64,000 bases of DNA from Neodontobutis hainanensis (lineage: Eukaryota > Chordata > Actinopteri > Gobiiformes > Odontobutidae). The stretch spans positions 3,866,001 through 3,930,000 of the forward strand of contig JALDNG010000001.1 of NCBI GenBank assembly GCA_024349245.1. Direction: 5' to 3'. Below are positions 34,201 to 45,835 of this stretch, one piece after another; the first letter of the stretch is position 1; every line of letters begins with the position of its first letter. The position numbers and the translations under genes are program-made. Below the pieces are notes generated by a model, which saw nothing but the letters and a program-made list of their open reading frames with translations, made no database searches and was not told the origin of the DNA.

Positions 34201-35344
34201 ATGAAAAATGTTTTTTAACATCAATTTAATTAATAAATTTCCTTTTGCAAGAATGTGTGCCCAAAAAGAAACGGGTGTGCTCAGTTTGTTTAGAATCAGG
34301 ACACTGAACTTTCACTGAAATGCAACTTTAAACATGTATTTTCCGAGTTTGACAAATGTATATGTGACAGACAGAAATGTATGATCACAAAATGTTAATA
34401 TCTGTAAATACATATGAGTGTAAGTGTGAATTCTGCCTTTTATAATCCTATTTTTGTATGCAATTATAAGTTTGCGCCACCAGATGGTTTGGTGAGGTCA
34501 AAGGTTGTTGTCTTCAATATGGCAGAAGCGAGGCTAAAAGCACACTTACATTCCCCTTTGTTACAGGTTAGTAAGTTCCCAAAAAGCATACTAAAAGGGT
34601 AAAAAAAAAAAAACAGAAAGATACAACTCTAAAGGTAGACCAGTAGACTGTTTGGTAAATGTTTGATTTTGTCAATTTTGTATTGAACATGAGTAAAGAC
34701 AAATGGCAATTTAATGTGCGTCATTTTGGGCTCAACGTTTAGGTATTTTAAGTGCTCTTACTGACAATAAGATCTGATTTAATGCCCTGACATGCTGTAT
34801 TAGTAAATATGTTGTTAGATAACTTGTTTATGTGTATTCAGAAGTGTTAATGTTAATGTTAAAAGGAAGACATTGCTAGCTCATGCCATTTTCTATGGGT
34901 CTTTCCATTACAATTGAGTAGCCTGATGCTAGGTGGAAATATGCTAATCAGTCAATTAACCAGTTAAAGTGGCTGTTATTTGCACATTTTCTAGTATTGT
35001 TAAACATGATAAATGCTTGGATTGATATTAATAACTGTGTGTTCAGTAACATGTTTATGGATGTGAGAATACAGAATTACAGCACAAAACCATTTGCCTG
35101 TCTTATCATTCCCATTTAATATAGTTGCAGCTCCAAACCTGGCTCTGTTACAGAGTTATTTTGATCTATCTAAAACCAGTAAAAGTTTAGCAAAATATAG
35201 CTCATCCATAATATGCAACTCAATCAAAGCAAAACAATTCCACATGCACACAAGTTAGAGTGATGCCAGAGCGGCATATGAGCATTCAAAAGAATATTCA
35301 TATTGCGCCATACAGCTCTATGGGATGTGTGTAAGAGAGGAATA
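31231..35344. other. Long stretch without a confident feature
   Basis: AT-rich, unique-looking DNA. It contains a (TTA)n/(ATT)n microsatellite at 32762-32797 and fish-repeat-like tggactcaagt text near 31925-32050. The frames at 32051-32428 and 33628-33867 are open on the minus strand but show no known motif. Confidence 0.35.
32762..32797. repeat. (ATT)n microsatellite
   Basis: Eight or so ATT units with one interruption near the left edge. Confidence 0.9.
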
Positions 35345-35740
35345 AAAGTGAAGGCTGTGGACGAGTGAATAAACAGCGTTTGATCAGTGCTGCGTCTGGA
35401 GGAGGACTTGCGGCGCTTGCATCATGCTGTTGGCCCCGCTCCGCTGCGAGAGGTAGATTATCAGCGCAATGGGAGAGAATGGCAAGGACTTTTTTTCCCG
35501 GAGAAGGCTGGAGCTTGAATGAACACAGTCATAATGCTTACGCCTACAGCACAACGGCAACAATAAGGGACAAGCTCGGTGTGTTTTCGAAGAAGCCTTG
35601 TGGCCGCTCAGGGATGTTTGTAGGGCGGGGGGTGCAGGGCGGCCCACTGACTCTGCTGCGAGGAGCTGCTTGGCCTGGCTTCAGAGCTTTGTGTGGGTTT
35701 GTTGAATGGTTTCTGTTCATGTTCTGGTGAAACAGACTTA
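35345..35740 (+). other. GC-rich island, possible exon or conserved element
   Basis: CpG-containing sequence (cttgcggcgcttgc, tggccccgctccgctgcgag) standing out from AT-rich flanks. A plus-strand frame is open for about 120 codons and a minus-strand frame for 87, so coding strand is undetermined. Upstream at 35285-35340 the text aagaatattcatattgcgcc has the look of a conserved regulatory stretch. No identity can be given. Confidence 0.25.
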
Positions 35741-35984
35741 GAGCAATGTACAATTACAAAGAATTATTATATGAAGATGAAATAAACTTTTGGGAATATA
35801 TCAGACCTTTAAAATTTAGTTGAATGCATTTAATTGGAAAATGTAATTTTTTAGGCTCAGTGAAAAGACCAAGGAATTAATAAAAAAATAATAGTTTACA
35901 ATGACAGCTTATTTACTAAAAAGACAAAAGCTATAACAGAAGCATGAGAGTAAGATCAATGCTCCTTCTTATACACAGTCATGT
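35741..35984. other. No definable feature
   Basis: AT-rich spacer. Confidence 0.4.
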
Positions 35985-36080
35985 TACTGACTTGTAGCCA
36001 TTTAATGCATAAAGTTCCTCCAGCGGTACTTTTCCAGCCTTTTGTTGACCCTGTCCCAAATTTATAGCTGTTTTGCTGCC
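35985..36080 (-). mobile_element. Small Tc1-like fragment
   Basis: The reverse complement carries gggtcaacaaaaggctggaa, matching the subterminal part of the Tc1 family at 5656-6320 (gaggcaacaaaaggctggaa at about 5800). About 90 bp only, with no ends. Confidence 0.65.
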
Positions 36081-37045
36081 CCTAGAACTACCAATGCTAG
36101 TTGTTCCTGTGGATAATCTTTAGACATATAGTTAATGTTCTATTGTGGATGAAAAAAGCTTTTTAAAAGACTTGCAAGGATCTGCATGGATCTATATTAT
36201 AATACACAAGTGCCTGCCATGCATGTGTCCTAAAGTGTTATCTCCAGCCCCATGACCAGTAACTGTCCTGGTGGCAGCCTCAGGTGCTTTGGAGATGATC
36301 TGCTCTTTTCCTGGAGTGTGGTGGACAATAGATGGCCACAACATAACGTGGAGAAACGTCTGCTGTGAAGCCAAGCCAGACAGTTTATGGCAAGTATACT
36401 TCTCACACATGTTGAATGTCTATTTTAAAAACCTGACACCATATTAACGTTGTCCTGTCTGGCCCCAGCACAGTCTTTGTAAGTGAGCTGCTCTGAGCAC
36501 ATGGCAGATGGTCCAGTCAGCAGAGCTCTGTGGCTTTATGTCACATGTGTTTGATGTCAGCATGTGTTGTGCATAATCTCTTAAATGATTGAATTGTCTG
36601 TATTTGAAGCAGTCCAAGAGACTCTGGCTCTTGTTCTTGTTTTGAACTCATGAGGGTTTTGTTACCACTCACACTGAACAGGTCTAGCCTTGGTCAAACT
36701 GTCCTCAGCCGCGCACATACACATATGCACTCACCTGATCAAGCCCAGGTAGGAGCTCAGTTTTTCAAGCCATTCTTTCCCCAAACATTTTTTCAACAAC
36801 AGACAAGCGGTTCTGACTAAACAAATGGGAAACAAAAAGATAGAACAGAGAGCTATTCTATGAAGCCAGCAATCCCAATAAACTGGGTTCATTTTGTGAT
36901 TTATGTCCAACAAAACAAACCAACACATAAAGCCCTGTAATGATTTGGTACTTTGTTACCAAAGTGGATGTTCTGTCTAAGCAAGAAACCTAAACATTAC
37001 TTGTATTTACGTTTTGTGCATTATTTCCCCCACAATATTACTGTT
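36081..37045. other. No definable feature
   Basis: Ordinary sequence. Minus-strand frames of 65-72 codons have no motif. Confidence 0.4.
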
Positions 37046-37049
37046 TCAG

Positions 37050-37300
37050 GGTGCACAGTAACACAGTTCTGAGTCTGCATGTTCTCCCTGCGTTCACGAG
37101 GGTTCAGTCTGGGTCCGGCCTCCTTCCATCGTCCAAAGACATGTGTAGGTGGATTGGTGAATCTAAGTTCCCTATTGCATGAATGTGAGAGGGAATGGTG
37201 CTTTGTCACTGTCTGTACTCTGCCTCAAGACCAAAGCTGCCGGGATAGGCTCCAGTCCCCCGCTGGACCTCTAACAAGACTAAGCAGAAGAAAATGAGTG
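37050..37300 (+). repeat. Fish retroposon fragment (LINE/SINE type)
   Basis: The order ctgcatgttctccctgcg, ccatcgtccaaagacatg, ggtggattggtgaatctaag, ctgccgggataggctccagt and aagactaagcagaagaaaatg follows a very common fish retroposon. Degenerate but continuous for about 240 bp. A short head-like piece of the same family may be present at 61218-61255. Confidence 0.8.
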
Positions 37301-37864
37301 TGACTGTTTTCTGGTAGAATTATTTTGACATTATTAAGACATTTTTCTTTGAGTGTTTATTTAAATTGGCATCAGAAAATTATTATCAGCATATTAAAGT
37401 CTGTCTGTATTGTTTGATCTTTGCTGCTCCTCCGTTTGCTTTGTGACGATAAAAACACACTTATGCAATATTTATTTATTCTTTTGATGCATGTGAGAAA
37501 AAACCTGTTGAATCACCTAACAGCGTATGAATCATCTGTGAAAAAAACAAACAAGACCTTAAGGCTTTATTTTATATTTCATTTTCTTGGTCTCTTTGCT
37601 TTCATTTGACAGGACAGACATGAAACAAGCTGAGAGAGGATATAATGACTTTCAGCTAATGGCCTGTTTCCTCGCTAAAGTTTCTCACTGATTCTCAACT
37701 TCATCGTTTGACCAGTTCATCCTCCTCAGATGCTTGAGTTCTGGTTTCTGGCCTTAGCATGCTTGTGCTCTGTTGTGCTCGCTTGTATTGACAATAAACC
37801 AATGTAACCATGGTATTTTTCTGTTACAGTCTTCACAACAACTTTATTTTTTGTGAGGAAAAAA
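37301..37864. other. No definable feature
   Basis: AT-rich DNA. Confidence 0.4.
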
Positions 37865-38080
37865 AACTGTTGAAGCATCTAAACAGAAGAATTTTCTGAA
37901 GACTTTATGATCAAAGAATTTATAAAAATATTTAAAAATATTTGGGGGAGCCATTTGCCTTTTGTTGATAGGACAGTAGACAAGAAACAGGTTGAGAGAG
38001 GGGTAGTGAGAATAAGTGAGAATCAAACCCAGGTCTCCCGAATATATTTGATGTGCTCCACCAGGTAAGGATCAAGGCCT
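37865..38080 (-). repeat. tRNA-derived SINE, reverse orientation
   Basis: The reverse complement reads taccttggtggagcac-like head text, then gggagacctgggtttgattc, a good RNA polymerase III B-box. It continues with a CT-rich body and cctatcaacaaaaggcaaat, a common SINE 3' part. Boundaries are approximate. Confidence 0.65.
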
Positions 38081-38755
38081 TTTAATAGATCATAACGAGT
38101 TCACTATCTGTCCTCATCTGAAGCAAGAGAATAAAGTATTATCGATCTGTGAAATTCTGTTTGGTGTTTGATATCTGTGACTGTTGACTAGACAGTAAAA
38201 AAACACAAAAGCCAGAGAAACCATCCCTGAGGTGCCTCTTCTCTCTGCTCTGATAATCTCTGTCAGAGCCAAGAGGTGCATCTGCTGCACCGCTCCGGCA
38301 GCAGCGGCCCCCGACCACACGCTGACGTCTGTGTGACCATTAAAGCATTCAGACTAAAGCTCTTCAGGGCCATAATGCAAGTGTGTGTATGTGTGTGTGT
38401 GCGAGAGAGTGAAAGAAAGCATGAACAAATGCAGTCAGTGACTAGTGTTTTATTGTAGAGATGCTGCTGGAGGGCTTAAGACACAGAGCAGAGGATGGAC
38501 AATAACACTACCCTGCAGGAGGAAGAGCAAAGAGGAAGATGGAGGAGCGTGACCTCAGTTTGGAGTGTGGTCTGCCATTGAGGACAGCATTAAACCCTAT
38601 TGTACAGAGTAAAAAGAGTGACACTGAAGGTGACTGGCTTTTCTAAACCTTTACTCCATCCTAAGTAAAATGTTAGGCAGGCCAAATAAGGTTGTGTATC
38701 GGTAAAAACCACCCACGGGTGTTGGGCATCTTTATTCCTGCCGTTCCTGCTGCGC
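38081..38755. other. No definable feature
   Basis: Ordinary sequence with a small GT-rich run at 38378-38402. Confidence 0.4.
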
Positions 38756-38759
38756 TCCA

Positions 38760-39560
38760 CTGATGCCCCAGGACGGCAACAACTGTTGCCAAGGCAGGTT
38801 TTACCTGGGCATTCAGCTACAGCTCTCTTCCTTCCCCGCCTGCCTTGAGGAGACCGAGCACCGCCTTTATGGGTCCGGTCTCTCTGATGCCACTCGACTG
38901 GCATCTACTCTGGCGGTGTTTACAGCGGCCATTACAACGGACCATGAGGGCTTTGGATGCCTTTCAGCGCGTAGGCCCCCCTGCTTAAGCTTTTTCTTTA
39001 GCGTCCTTTAGGCTGGTGGCGCCTCCCTGGGATCTCCAGATGGTGCTGGATGGCCTGTTGGATTCTCCTTTCGAGCCCCTGGAACAGGCGGAGATCTATT
39101 TGCTCTCCTTTAAAACCATTCTTCTTTTGGCACTATCCTCCACCAAGAGGCTGTGGGACTTGTGCTCTTTGTCTGTTCATCATTTGTGCATGTCGTTCAG
39201 AGAAGATGGGTGCCTGGTTTATCTATGGCCCAGCATTTCAGCCGAAAGTTATGACCTCAACTTCCCGGTCTAGGGTGATCAGGATCAGGGCTCTCTGCCT
39301 TTCCTTTTGGACGTGTACGGAGCGGGTGCACCGCTTCAGATGCTGTGCCCAGTCAGGGCCTTGCGCTACGTGGAGTGCACAGCAAAGCTTTAGTGCTTCA
39401 GACCATTTATTTGTGTGCTTTAGGGCCAGGGGGTCCCGCTGGAGGACATACAGTTTGCTTGGCTGCCTCTTTGTCCTCCGTGTCTGTTTTTTTTTTGGGA
39501 TTGCTCCTGTGGACCATTAGCAAAACTGCTCCCTTGAGGTGTTAAAGTCCAAACAAACCT
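38760..39560 (+). pseudogene. DIRS/Ngaro-type tyrosine recombinase relic
   Basis: The plus-strand frame from 39016 reads APPWDLQMVLDGLLDSPFEP, then SFKTILLLALSSTKRLWDL. This is the conserved core of tyrosine recombinases from DIRS-like retrotransposons; the arginine of the TKR segment corresponds to the first catalytic residue. In shifted frames it continues with PKVMTSTSRSR, a CPVRALRYVE-like segment near 39350-39370 and ASDHLFVCF at about 39398-39424. The later catalytic HxxR and the tyrosine are not found. Upstream (38850-38960) a GLSDATRLASTLAVFTAA segment may belong to the same element. No reverse transcriptase, inverted termini or split repeats were seen. Confidence 0.8.
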
Positions 39561-40795
39561 GTCTGCAGTCTACCTCCACCTCAAAGAGAAAGGGCATTCC
39601 TTTGAGGACAGCAATGTCTGAATCATGTCTAGAGAGGCCAGACGGTTTAAGAGAGTGGTGAAGAATGCAATTTTGGTAAAAAAAAAATGGAAAAATCTTT
39701 CTCTGAAGAGAGGATGAGGCTTCAGATTCAACCTTGCCCTTATTTACAACAGTTTATGTCTAAAAGGACATTAACACCTGAAGGGGGTAGTTCTGAGCCG
39801 GGCTTATTTTATGTTTTCTATCGGCCATAAAGGCAGGAAAAAGTGAGTAAGAAACAAGCACCAGTGTAGATCTCAAACTGACAGACTTCATTTAGCACTT
39901 TAATACTACAGTTATAAGTTAAACTGCATTAAAACTATATCAAGACCCTTTTCCTGAAGTCTAGAACAATCACATGAACCTACAGCACACAGGTTTTATT
40001 AATATATCCTAGCTGCTGTCACTAAAACAAGACATGTTAAAATGTATAAGGTGTGTAGGTCTGTAAATGAAAAAGAAAAGGATACAAACATAAATAATTG
40101 TTTTTATTTGTCTGAAGTGGTTGTAACAGAGTTACGGTTAATCACTCTTCTTTGGTTTGTCTAGATATCCTCTTTAGCAACATGATAAAAAGTCTGTTTT
40201 CACCTCTCTGAAGCTAATTCTGGAGTCAGTAGCACAACAATTATCAACTCTGTCAGGGCCCCTAACGGCACATAAACACAGAACTGTAGTCATACTTTTT
40301 ATTTTGGCTGTTATGTCCCGACCAATGTATACATCCAAGTTACGCGCTTGTCCTCTTTACTCTACTGGGAAAGTGGATGGGTCTGATGGGACAGGCTAGC
40401 TAAAATCACTTACATTTGACATGTTTTGATTGACAAAGAAAGACTTCAAGTTTCTTTATTTTACTCACCATCAGAATATCCATATCAGCAAATACGTTGA
40501 CTAGGCTTTATTAAGAAATGTTATCCAGGAATCAACAAGGTTCCTTTGATGAGGGACAAACTGCTGTGCACCTCTTTTATTCAAATTACATTTTCACATA
40601 GACACTCTTTTGTGTACTGTACACAAATGACAGTCCTCATACCAGCCGTAGATGTGAGGTTGTCCTGGGGGTCAGAGGTCACTCCTGCTCGCTTCAAATC
40701 CTCTAGTCTTTCACTTATTTTCATCAGTGCAGAGGTTAGAAAAAATCCCAAACTTTTCTTTTGAGGAAACTTATCTCGAAGAACATCAAAGCGAG
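39561..40795. other. No confident feature
   Basis: Decayed sequence after the DIRS relic, then AT-rich DNA. It may include non-coding parts of the DIRS element up to about 39830. Confidence 0.35.
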
Positions 40796-40799
40796 TGTT

Positions 40800-41065
40800 T
40801 GTGAGCGGAGGAACAGGGGGGACACATCAGACAGAGGATGGAGCGCGGGGCACACCAGAGTCTGTACACCAGAGTCTATCGGGCCGGGGCTCGGAGACGG
40901 AGTGGAAGTGGCACTGATGCTGCAGATCAAAGACATGTAAATAGTCCTTCCAAGTACAGTAATGCTTCAAAGACCAGTCTGCCTGGCGCTGTCGAGGGCA
41001 GAATGAAGAGAGATGTCACAGGAAAGAACCTACCGCAAATGACTTCTGAGCTCACATTAAACTAA
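40800..41065 (+). other. GC-richer patch with a small open frame
   Basis: An ATG at 40838 opens MERGAHQSLYTRVYRAGARR and remains open for 75 codons. The first 30 codons lie in GC-rich, CpG-containing DNA, and a possible donor (gtaaat) sits at 40937. This could be a first exon, but I recognise no family and see no next exon. Confidence 0.2.
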
Positions 41066-41789
41066 TCATAACCAATCATTTGTGTGACACTCTTAATGGT
41101 ATTGTAAGAAGCAGCCTCATCAAAGTCTTTTTTTAGAAGGCCGGAGAGTATTCTATTAATTATGTAAGGTGTGTAGTTTTTGGTGGCATCTGCTGGCAAC
41201 ATTTCAAGAGACTCGGTTCTATGGTAGCCCTGGAGGAACATACTGTTGTATATGAACAAATTTGTTGAAAATAGGTCAAAGATGTGTTTCTTCTAAAAGT
41301 TTTTAACCAAAATCAAGGGCTAAGTGGAAGGGCTGTATATTTTAGATTTTGGTGAACCCCACTTGAATTAAAGGGGTAAGATTTTTTCCCATAATGCAGT
41401 GTGTTCACCAGTGCTGTGTCTACGAGAGACAAGCAAATTTGTAATTTGGACAAAAATAAAAAGATTTTAAATTCGAGCGTGTTATTTTTCTGTAATCTTA
41501 AACTCGTTTTGATCTGATCTGTTTTTGCCTCAAAGTTCCTGAACGTTAGCATCACATCGACACGTCACAGTCATGTATTTACAGATTGATTGGCAATCTT
41601 AAATGTTTGTTACAATACTTTTTCATATGAAGATTATGAATGTATTTGTATATAAACACCTTCTACTAAAGTGTCATGTTTTGACTCAATAAGACAACAA
41701 AACACACCACTTCAATAAAACACATTTTATTATACCACTTTAAAATCAAACTACACAGATGATATATGACTGTGTTTTGGCGACTGGCA
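41066..41789. other. No definable feature
   Basis: AT-rich DNA. Confidence 0.4.
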
Positions 41790-42020
41790 CAGCAGGTCAC
41801 ATCCCAGACAATGTAGCAGCTCATTAAAATCAGTGACAACACAAGGCCCAGTCAATATGTGATCTGCGCGATGCATGTGAAATATCAGGCTGAGTGGAAG
41901 AGCGTCCAGGATCACACATCACCCGGCATCGGCCTGATAGATAAATCCATGCGTATCGACTTCTGCCGGGATCAGACTCAATTAGCTTCAAGTAAAGGGC
42001 CGCAGGGGGGCTTCCCGAAA
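41790..42020. promoter_or_regulatory. Candidate conserved non-coding element
   Basis: Complex, low-repeat sequence with homeodomain-type cores (cattaaaat, caattag) and balanced composition, between AT-rich flanks. Frames on both strands are short. The text agctcattaaaatcagtgac and gatctgcgcgatgcatgtg has the look of vertebrate developmental enhancers. This is only an impression without alignment. Confidence 0.25.
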
Positions 42021-44900
42021 CCAAACAAACACTTCATAAACAAAAAGACAGGTAACCAATTACCAAGCTGGTAGGGATGTTACAAAAAAATGCAGCCTGT
42101 TTTTTTTTTTTTTTGCTTTTGCTTTTCACCTTTATTTCTGTGCTGCTCTATCTGGAGAAGAGATCAGAGATGAAGAAAGCACAGAAAGGTCAAGTGACGA
42201 CAGGCTGACATTCTGTGCTGCAGACAATCCTTCCAGAGCCAACACCAGGAGAAAGAGAATTTCTTTATTTTTTTTAAAGATGTGGCTAATCTTTGCTCAA
42301 ATCTAAAGAACAGTTGTTCGTCATAATTTTGTTGCAAATTCGTTAAAGGTGAGACCTGAGATGAACTCTGGATGAGAGTAGACGGACCACAAGGGAAGGT
42401 GGAGAAGCTGTGAAGTCTGAGGCAACGTCAGGACTGTTTAAATGCCTTTAGAGGCGCTCCTTATGAGTACACAAGATAAAGTTCTATCAGCAGAGATCTG
42501 TGGCTATTTAAAGAGGCTGTTCTGAAAATGGCAGGATTCTACCTTTAACCCTGCACAGCAGCTGGATTTGTCATGATATTTCACAGACTCACTCAAATCC
42601 ATCTTGGAGTGCAATATGGGATTTCATTTGACCCACTGCATGTTTCGACCAATGATGGTTGATGATTGGACGACGCAAACTTTCACTTGGATGGTACAAT
42701 GCGGGTCGTGTCAGGTTGGGGCTGGGATATTTCCATTATCAAAAGGGTACAAAGGGTCTCCTAAAAGTGTGCCATACAACGTTGGGGACGCCTTAGCAAG
42801 GGTTCCTAAGCAGTGTCCAACTTTGTGGTCCTGTAATGTTCAGAAAGATGGGAGAAAACAAAAACCGTTTCCTGCAGCAGCTGTATATTATTGTCTAATA
42901 TTGCATCTAAGGTTAAAGTCTGTTTTAAATACGTGTTATTTCTCAAATAGAGACACGACTTTAGTGGCACTTTGATGATGTCATTGTTTCTGTAACAAAA
43001 GTCTTTCTTTTGCCTCTTGAAGGGGTTACCTGTCCCAAACTGTCCCATAATAACCAGACTTGTACCGTAGCCCACAGTGGAGACGAGGCTCCTGTAACAG
43101 TTTCAAAGACCGGATAAAAATGCAGTTATTGACAGGTGCTCATCTGAGGTACATGCACTTTGTAAACATTTGTTTGTTTAAGCCCCCAGATAGTTCTGTG
43201 AAAGACTACAGAAGGGTGACCACCTGCTGCGTTTGTAGTAAAAACTGTAACCTCCCAGATGATCATAAAAATGTTTTGGCTTGAGACAAAACAAGGCATA
43301 AACTATGCAAATATGATCTGTTTTAATATATTAGTATTTCCTTTATGATACTAGATTTTCAGGTTCTGCCTCTGAACACAAAACAGAACCATTCACTGGA
43401 AGTTTTTTTTCCATCTCTCTAAATAACCCATTTTATTGTCTTTTAACAGTGTGAGAACTTAAAATTGTGTATTTTTAGTTATCCTTATATTTAAAGTTCT
43501 GTCTTACGTTCCATTTTTTTGTATCTATGTCGATGTACGGCATTTTTTTCCAGATTTCAGGGCCGTTTACAGTTCTGAGTGAACACAGACCATATTGTAA
43601 AGTGTTTTTGTGATTTTTGGTGATATGTTTTTTACAACAGCGTCGTCAAGGAAACGCCCCCTTTAAAATTGGTTAGCTTTAAAGCAGACCTTTCACTTTG
43701 AATACATCACAGGCCCACAGTAGCATTGTAACGTCATTGCTAACAACCCCCAAGTTTACGCAATACATGAAGTATGTATTGTGCCGTAATATCTCGTTAT
43801 GTTTTGATTTGACAGAAAAATGTTTCTCAAACTCAAATCCAATCAGCTGTTGGTGCACCGCTAAACATATTACTAAATTTTTATATCTTTCACTAAAAAA
43901 GTCACAGGTTGACATTAAACACGACACGAAAAGAAAAAAAGCACTACTTCATAATTATTATTAAATCTCAAAATGTTACAATTCATAATCACACAGCCAT
44001 TGTAAACAAAATGAAAAAAGGACAACAGTAACAGATGGACATTGAGTTGTTTGGTTTAGCAGGTTCACAAAACGTACATGTCACAGCACAGTCTACTTTT
44101 CAAATCATAATGGGTCATCTGTGCTTAAGGTAGACATATAATCTCACGTAACTTTGTGAATATTGATCTGAATAACAAAAACATACATGGACTCTTCACA
44201 GGTTACCATTTTACTGATATTGTTGACAAAAAAACACAAGAAAAAACAAAGGTTTAACAAAGTTAATTGGAAAAAAAAGTTTGGCTTCACAAAACATTTT
44301 ACAGAAATTCATTTGAATCATAATTGACTCAGTGATCAGTTACATCGAAACATGCTCTTCTGCCCAGCCTTTTGTGCTATTGGTCCTTGTGTTAAAATGA
44401 AAAACACAAACTAAGATGGTGGAACGGTAGTTCATCAGTTGTCCATCAGAGACTATGACAATGCTCTTAATACAACAAGGCTCAGCCGAGGTTTTCAGTC
44501 AAATAAAAGCTTTTGAAACAACTTTTGGAAGAAGTCGTACACAGATTTTTGGGAATCACTGTAACAAGAATACTGGCCCCTTATATGCCCCTATTGTGTC
44601 CCAAATATGCTCCACCAGCCACAGGAAAACGTTGTGCCACTGTCCACTTGAATGTTGTGTCCTGACATTTTGTAAAAAACACAATGTGGCAGAAGTAAAA
44701 ATGTGAAAGAAAAGAGAAATTGCAACTAAACAGCACATATCTGGGAATGCCTTGTTGGGTAACCTTTAAAGCCACTGTCTGAGTTATACACACGGCATTA
44801 TTCTTTTTGTCCACTTGTCGGATAAAAAGGACCAGCCCTGCAGTTTTCAGAAGGAGGCTAGACGGCAGAAAAACTGGAATATTTTCTAAAATGGAAAGGG
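42021..44900. other. Long stretch without a confident feature
   Basis: A T-run lies at 42100-42114. The text around 42700-42800 (tttccattatcaaaagggta) resembles a decayed fish MITE, but no ends were found. Several 60-120 codon frames, including 42604-42975, lack any motif. Confidence 0.35.
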
Positions 44901-44904
44901 ATTC

Positions 44905-45718
44905 TTGTGTTTTTATTTAATACTTCAACCCAAACAAAAATACCTTTGCCTAAACTCAAGCTCTGGATATTCAGGCTGAGCGGTCTCTTTCAAGTTTTTT
45001 TTTTGTTTTAAAGTAAGATCCCACGGCTGTAAATGGTTTATTCTATAAATACCACATATATCACATACTTGGGAGACCCGGGTTCAATTCTGGTTAGGGT
45101 CAGGGATTGGTTACAGGAATCAAAAGAATGACACTGACTGAATCTTATGTTCAGAGATTACTTTTTGAACAATGGCTGAGTAATGAACAAATGGATTCTG
45201 CTCTTTGTGGCAGTAAGAAAAAAAACAAGAGCTTTCTTTAGTATACACATCGTAATTTTTCTTAGGCCTGTTGGGGAACATGAGTTTAGTTCATTGACTG
45301 TGTATATAGAGACACTGATGATTGTCAGAACCTGTTCAAAAGTTGAACTAGTTTTATTATGTGAAGGAGCAGTCTGAAGGCGACGAAGGATGCTTAAAAT
45401 TCTCACCTTTAAGACAATAAGAGCACTTTGAGGATAATACCAGCAAAATTTGACTGTAAATTTTGCCATTTCTTAAGGTTTTGTTATGAGTTCATTGTGC
45501 ATTTTACTGTTTAACCTCAGACATCATTGTTAGATTGCTCTGTATCAAAATAGACCATGTTTTTATTTCGCTGTGGCCAACATTTTGTTTCACTGTCAAA
45601 TGTAAAAAATTATTCTTTTTACCGCCTTCTGTACAACCTTCATTACATCAGTCTGTCCTGAGGTTAGACTCCTGTGAGAGTCTCTGGGTTAATAATACCA
45701 AGTCCAGTTGAGTTCGGT
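44905..45718 (-). other. Probable 3' untranslated region of dgkz
   Basis: Lies directly downstream of the dgkz stop codon. Candidate AATAAA signals on the minus strand occur at 45562-45567, 45037-45042 and 44912-44917; which one is used cannot be told. The 103-codon minus-strand frame inside it (45158-45469) is not credible as protein. A small tRNA-like piece interrupts it at 45050-45110. Confidence 0.5.
45050..45110 (+). repeat. tRNA-like B-box fragment
   Basis: The text gggagacccgggttcaattc fits a polymerase III B-box and is typical of SINE heads. The A-box is not clear and no SINE body follows. Confidence 0.4.
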
Positions 45719-45835
45719 TCAGACGGCCGTCTCCTGGTCTTCTCTCAGGATCATCTGGTAATGCTGTCGGTTCTCCAGATACGCTGCCAGTTCAGCGTCT
45801 TCAGCCTTTTCAGCCCTGTTCTTTGGAGTGTCGCC
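45719..45835 (-). CDS. dgkz: dgkz last coding exon
   Basis: Begins after the acceptor tccaacag at 45836-45843 and encodes GDTPKNRAEKAEDAELAAYL, then ENRQHYQMILREDQETAV and a TGA at 45719-45721. Phase 0 start, 38 residues plus stop. The PDZ-binding terminus is intact. Confidence 0.95.
   Translation of the reverse strand, partial: GDTPKNRAEKAEDAELAAYLENRQHYQMILREDQETAV

Noticed and set aside
37990..38080. Possible tRNA gene from the B-box-like text
   Set aside because: No cloverleaf or anticodon arm could be drawn; the following body fits a SINE.
45158..45469. 103-codon minus-strand frame downstream of dgkz
   Set aside because: It lies in the probable 3' untranslated region after the confirmed dgkz stop and has no motif.
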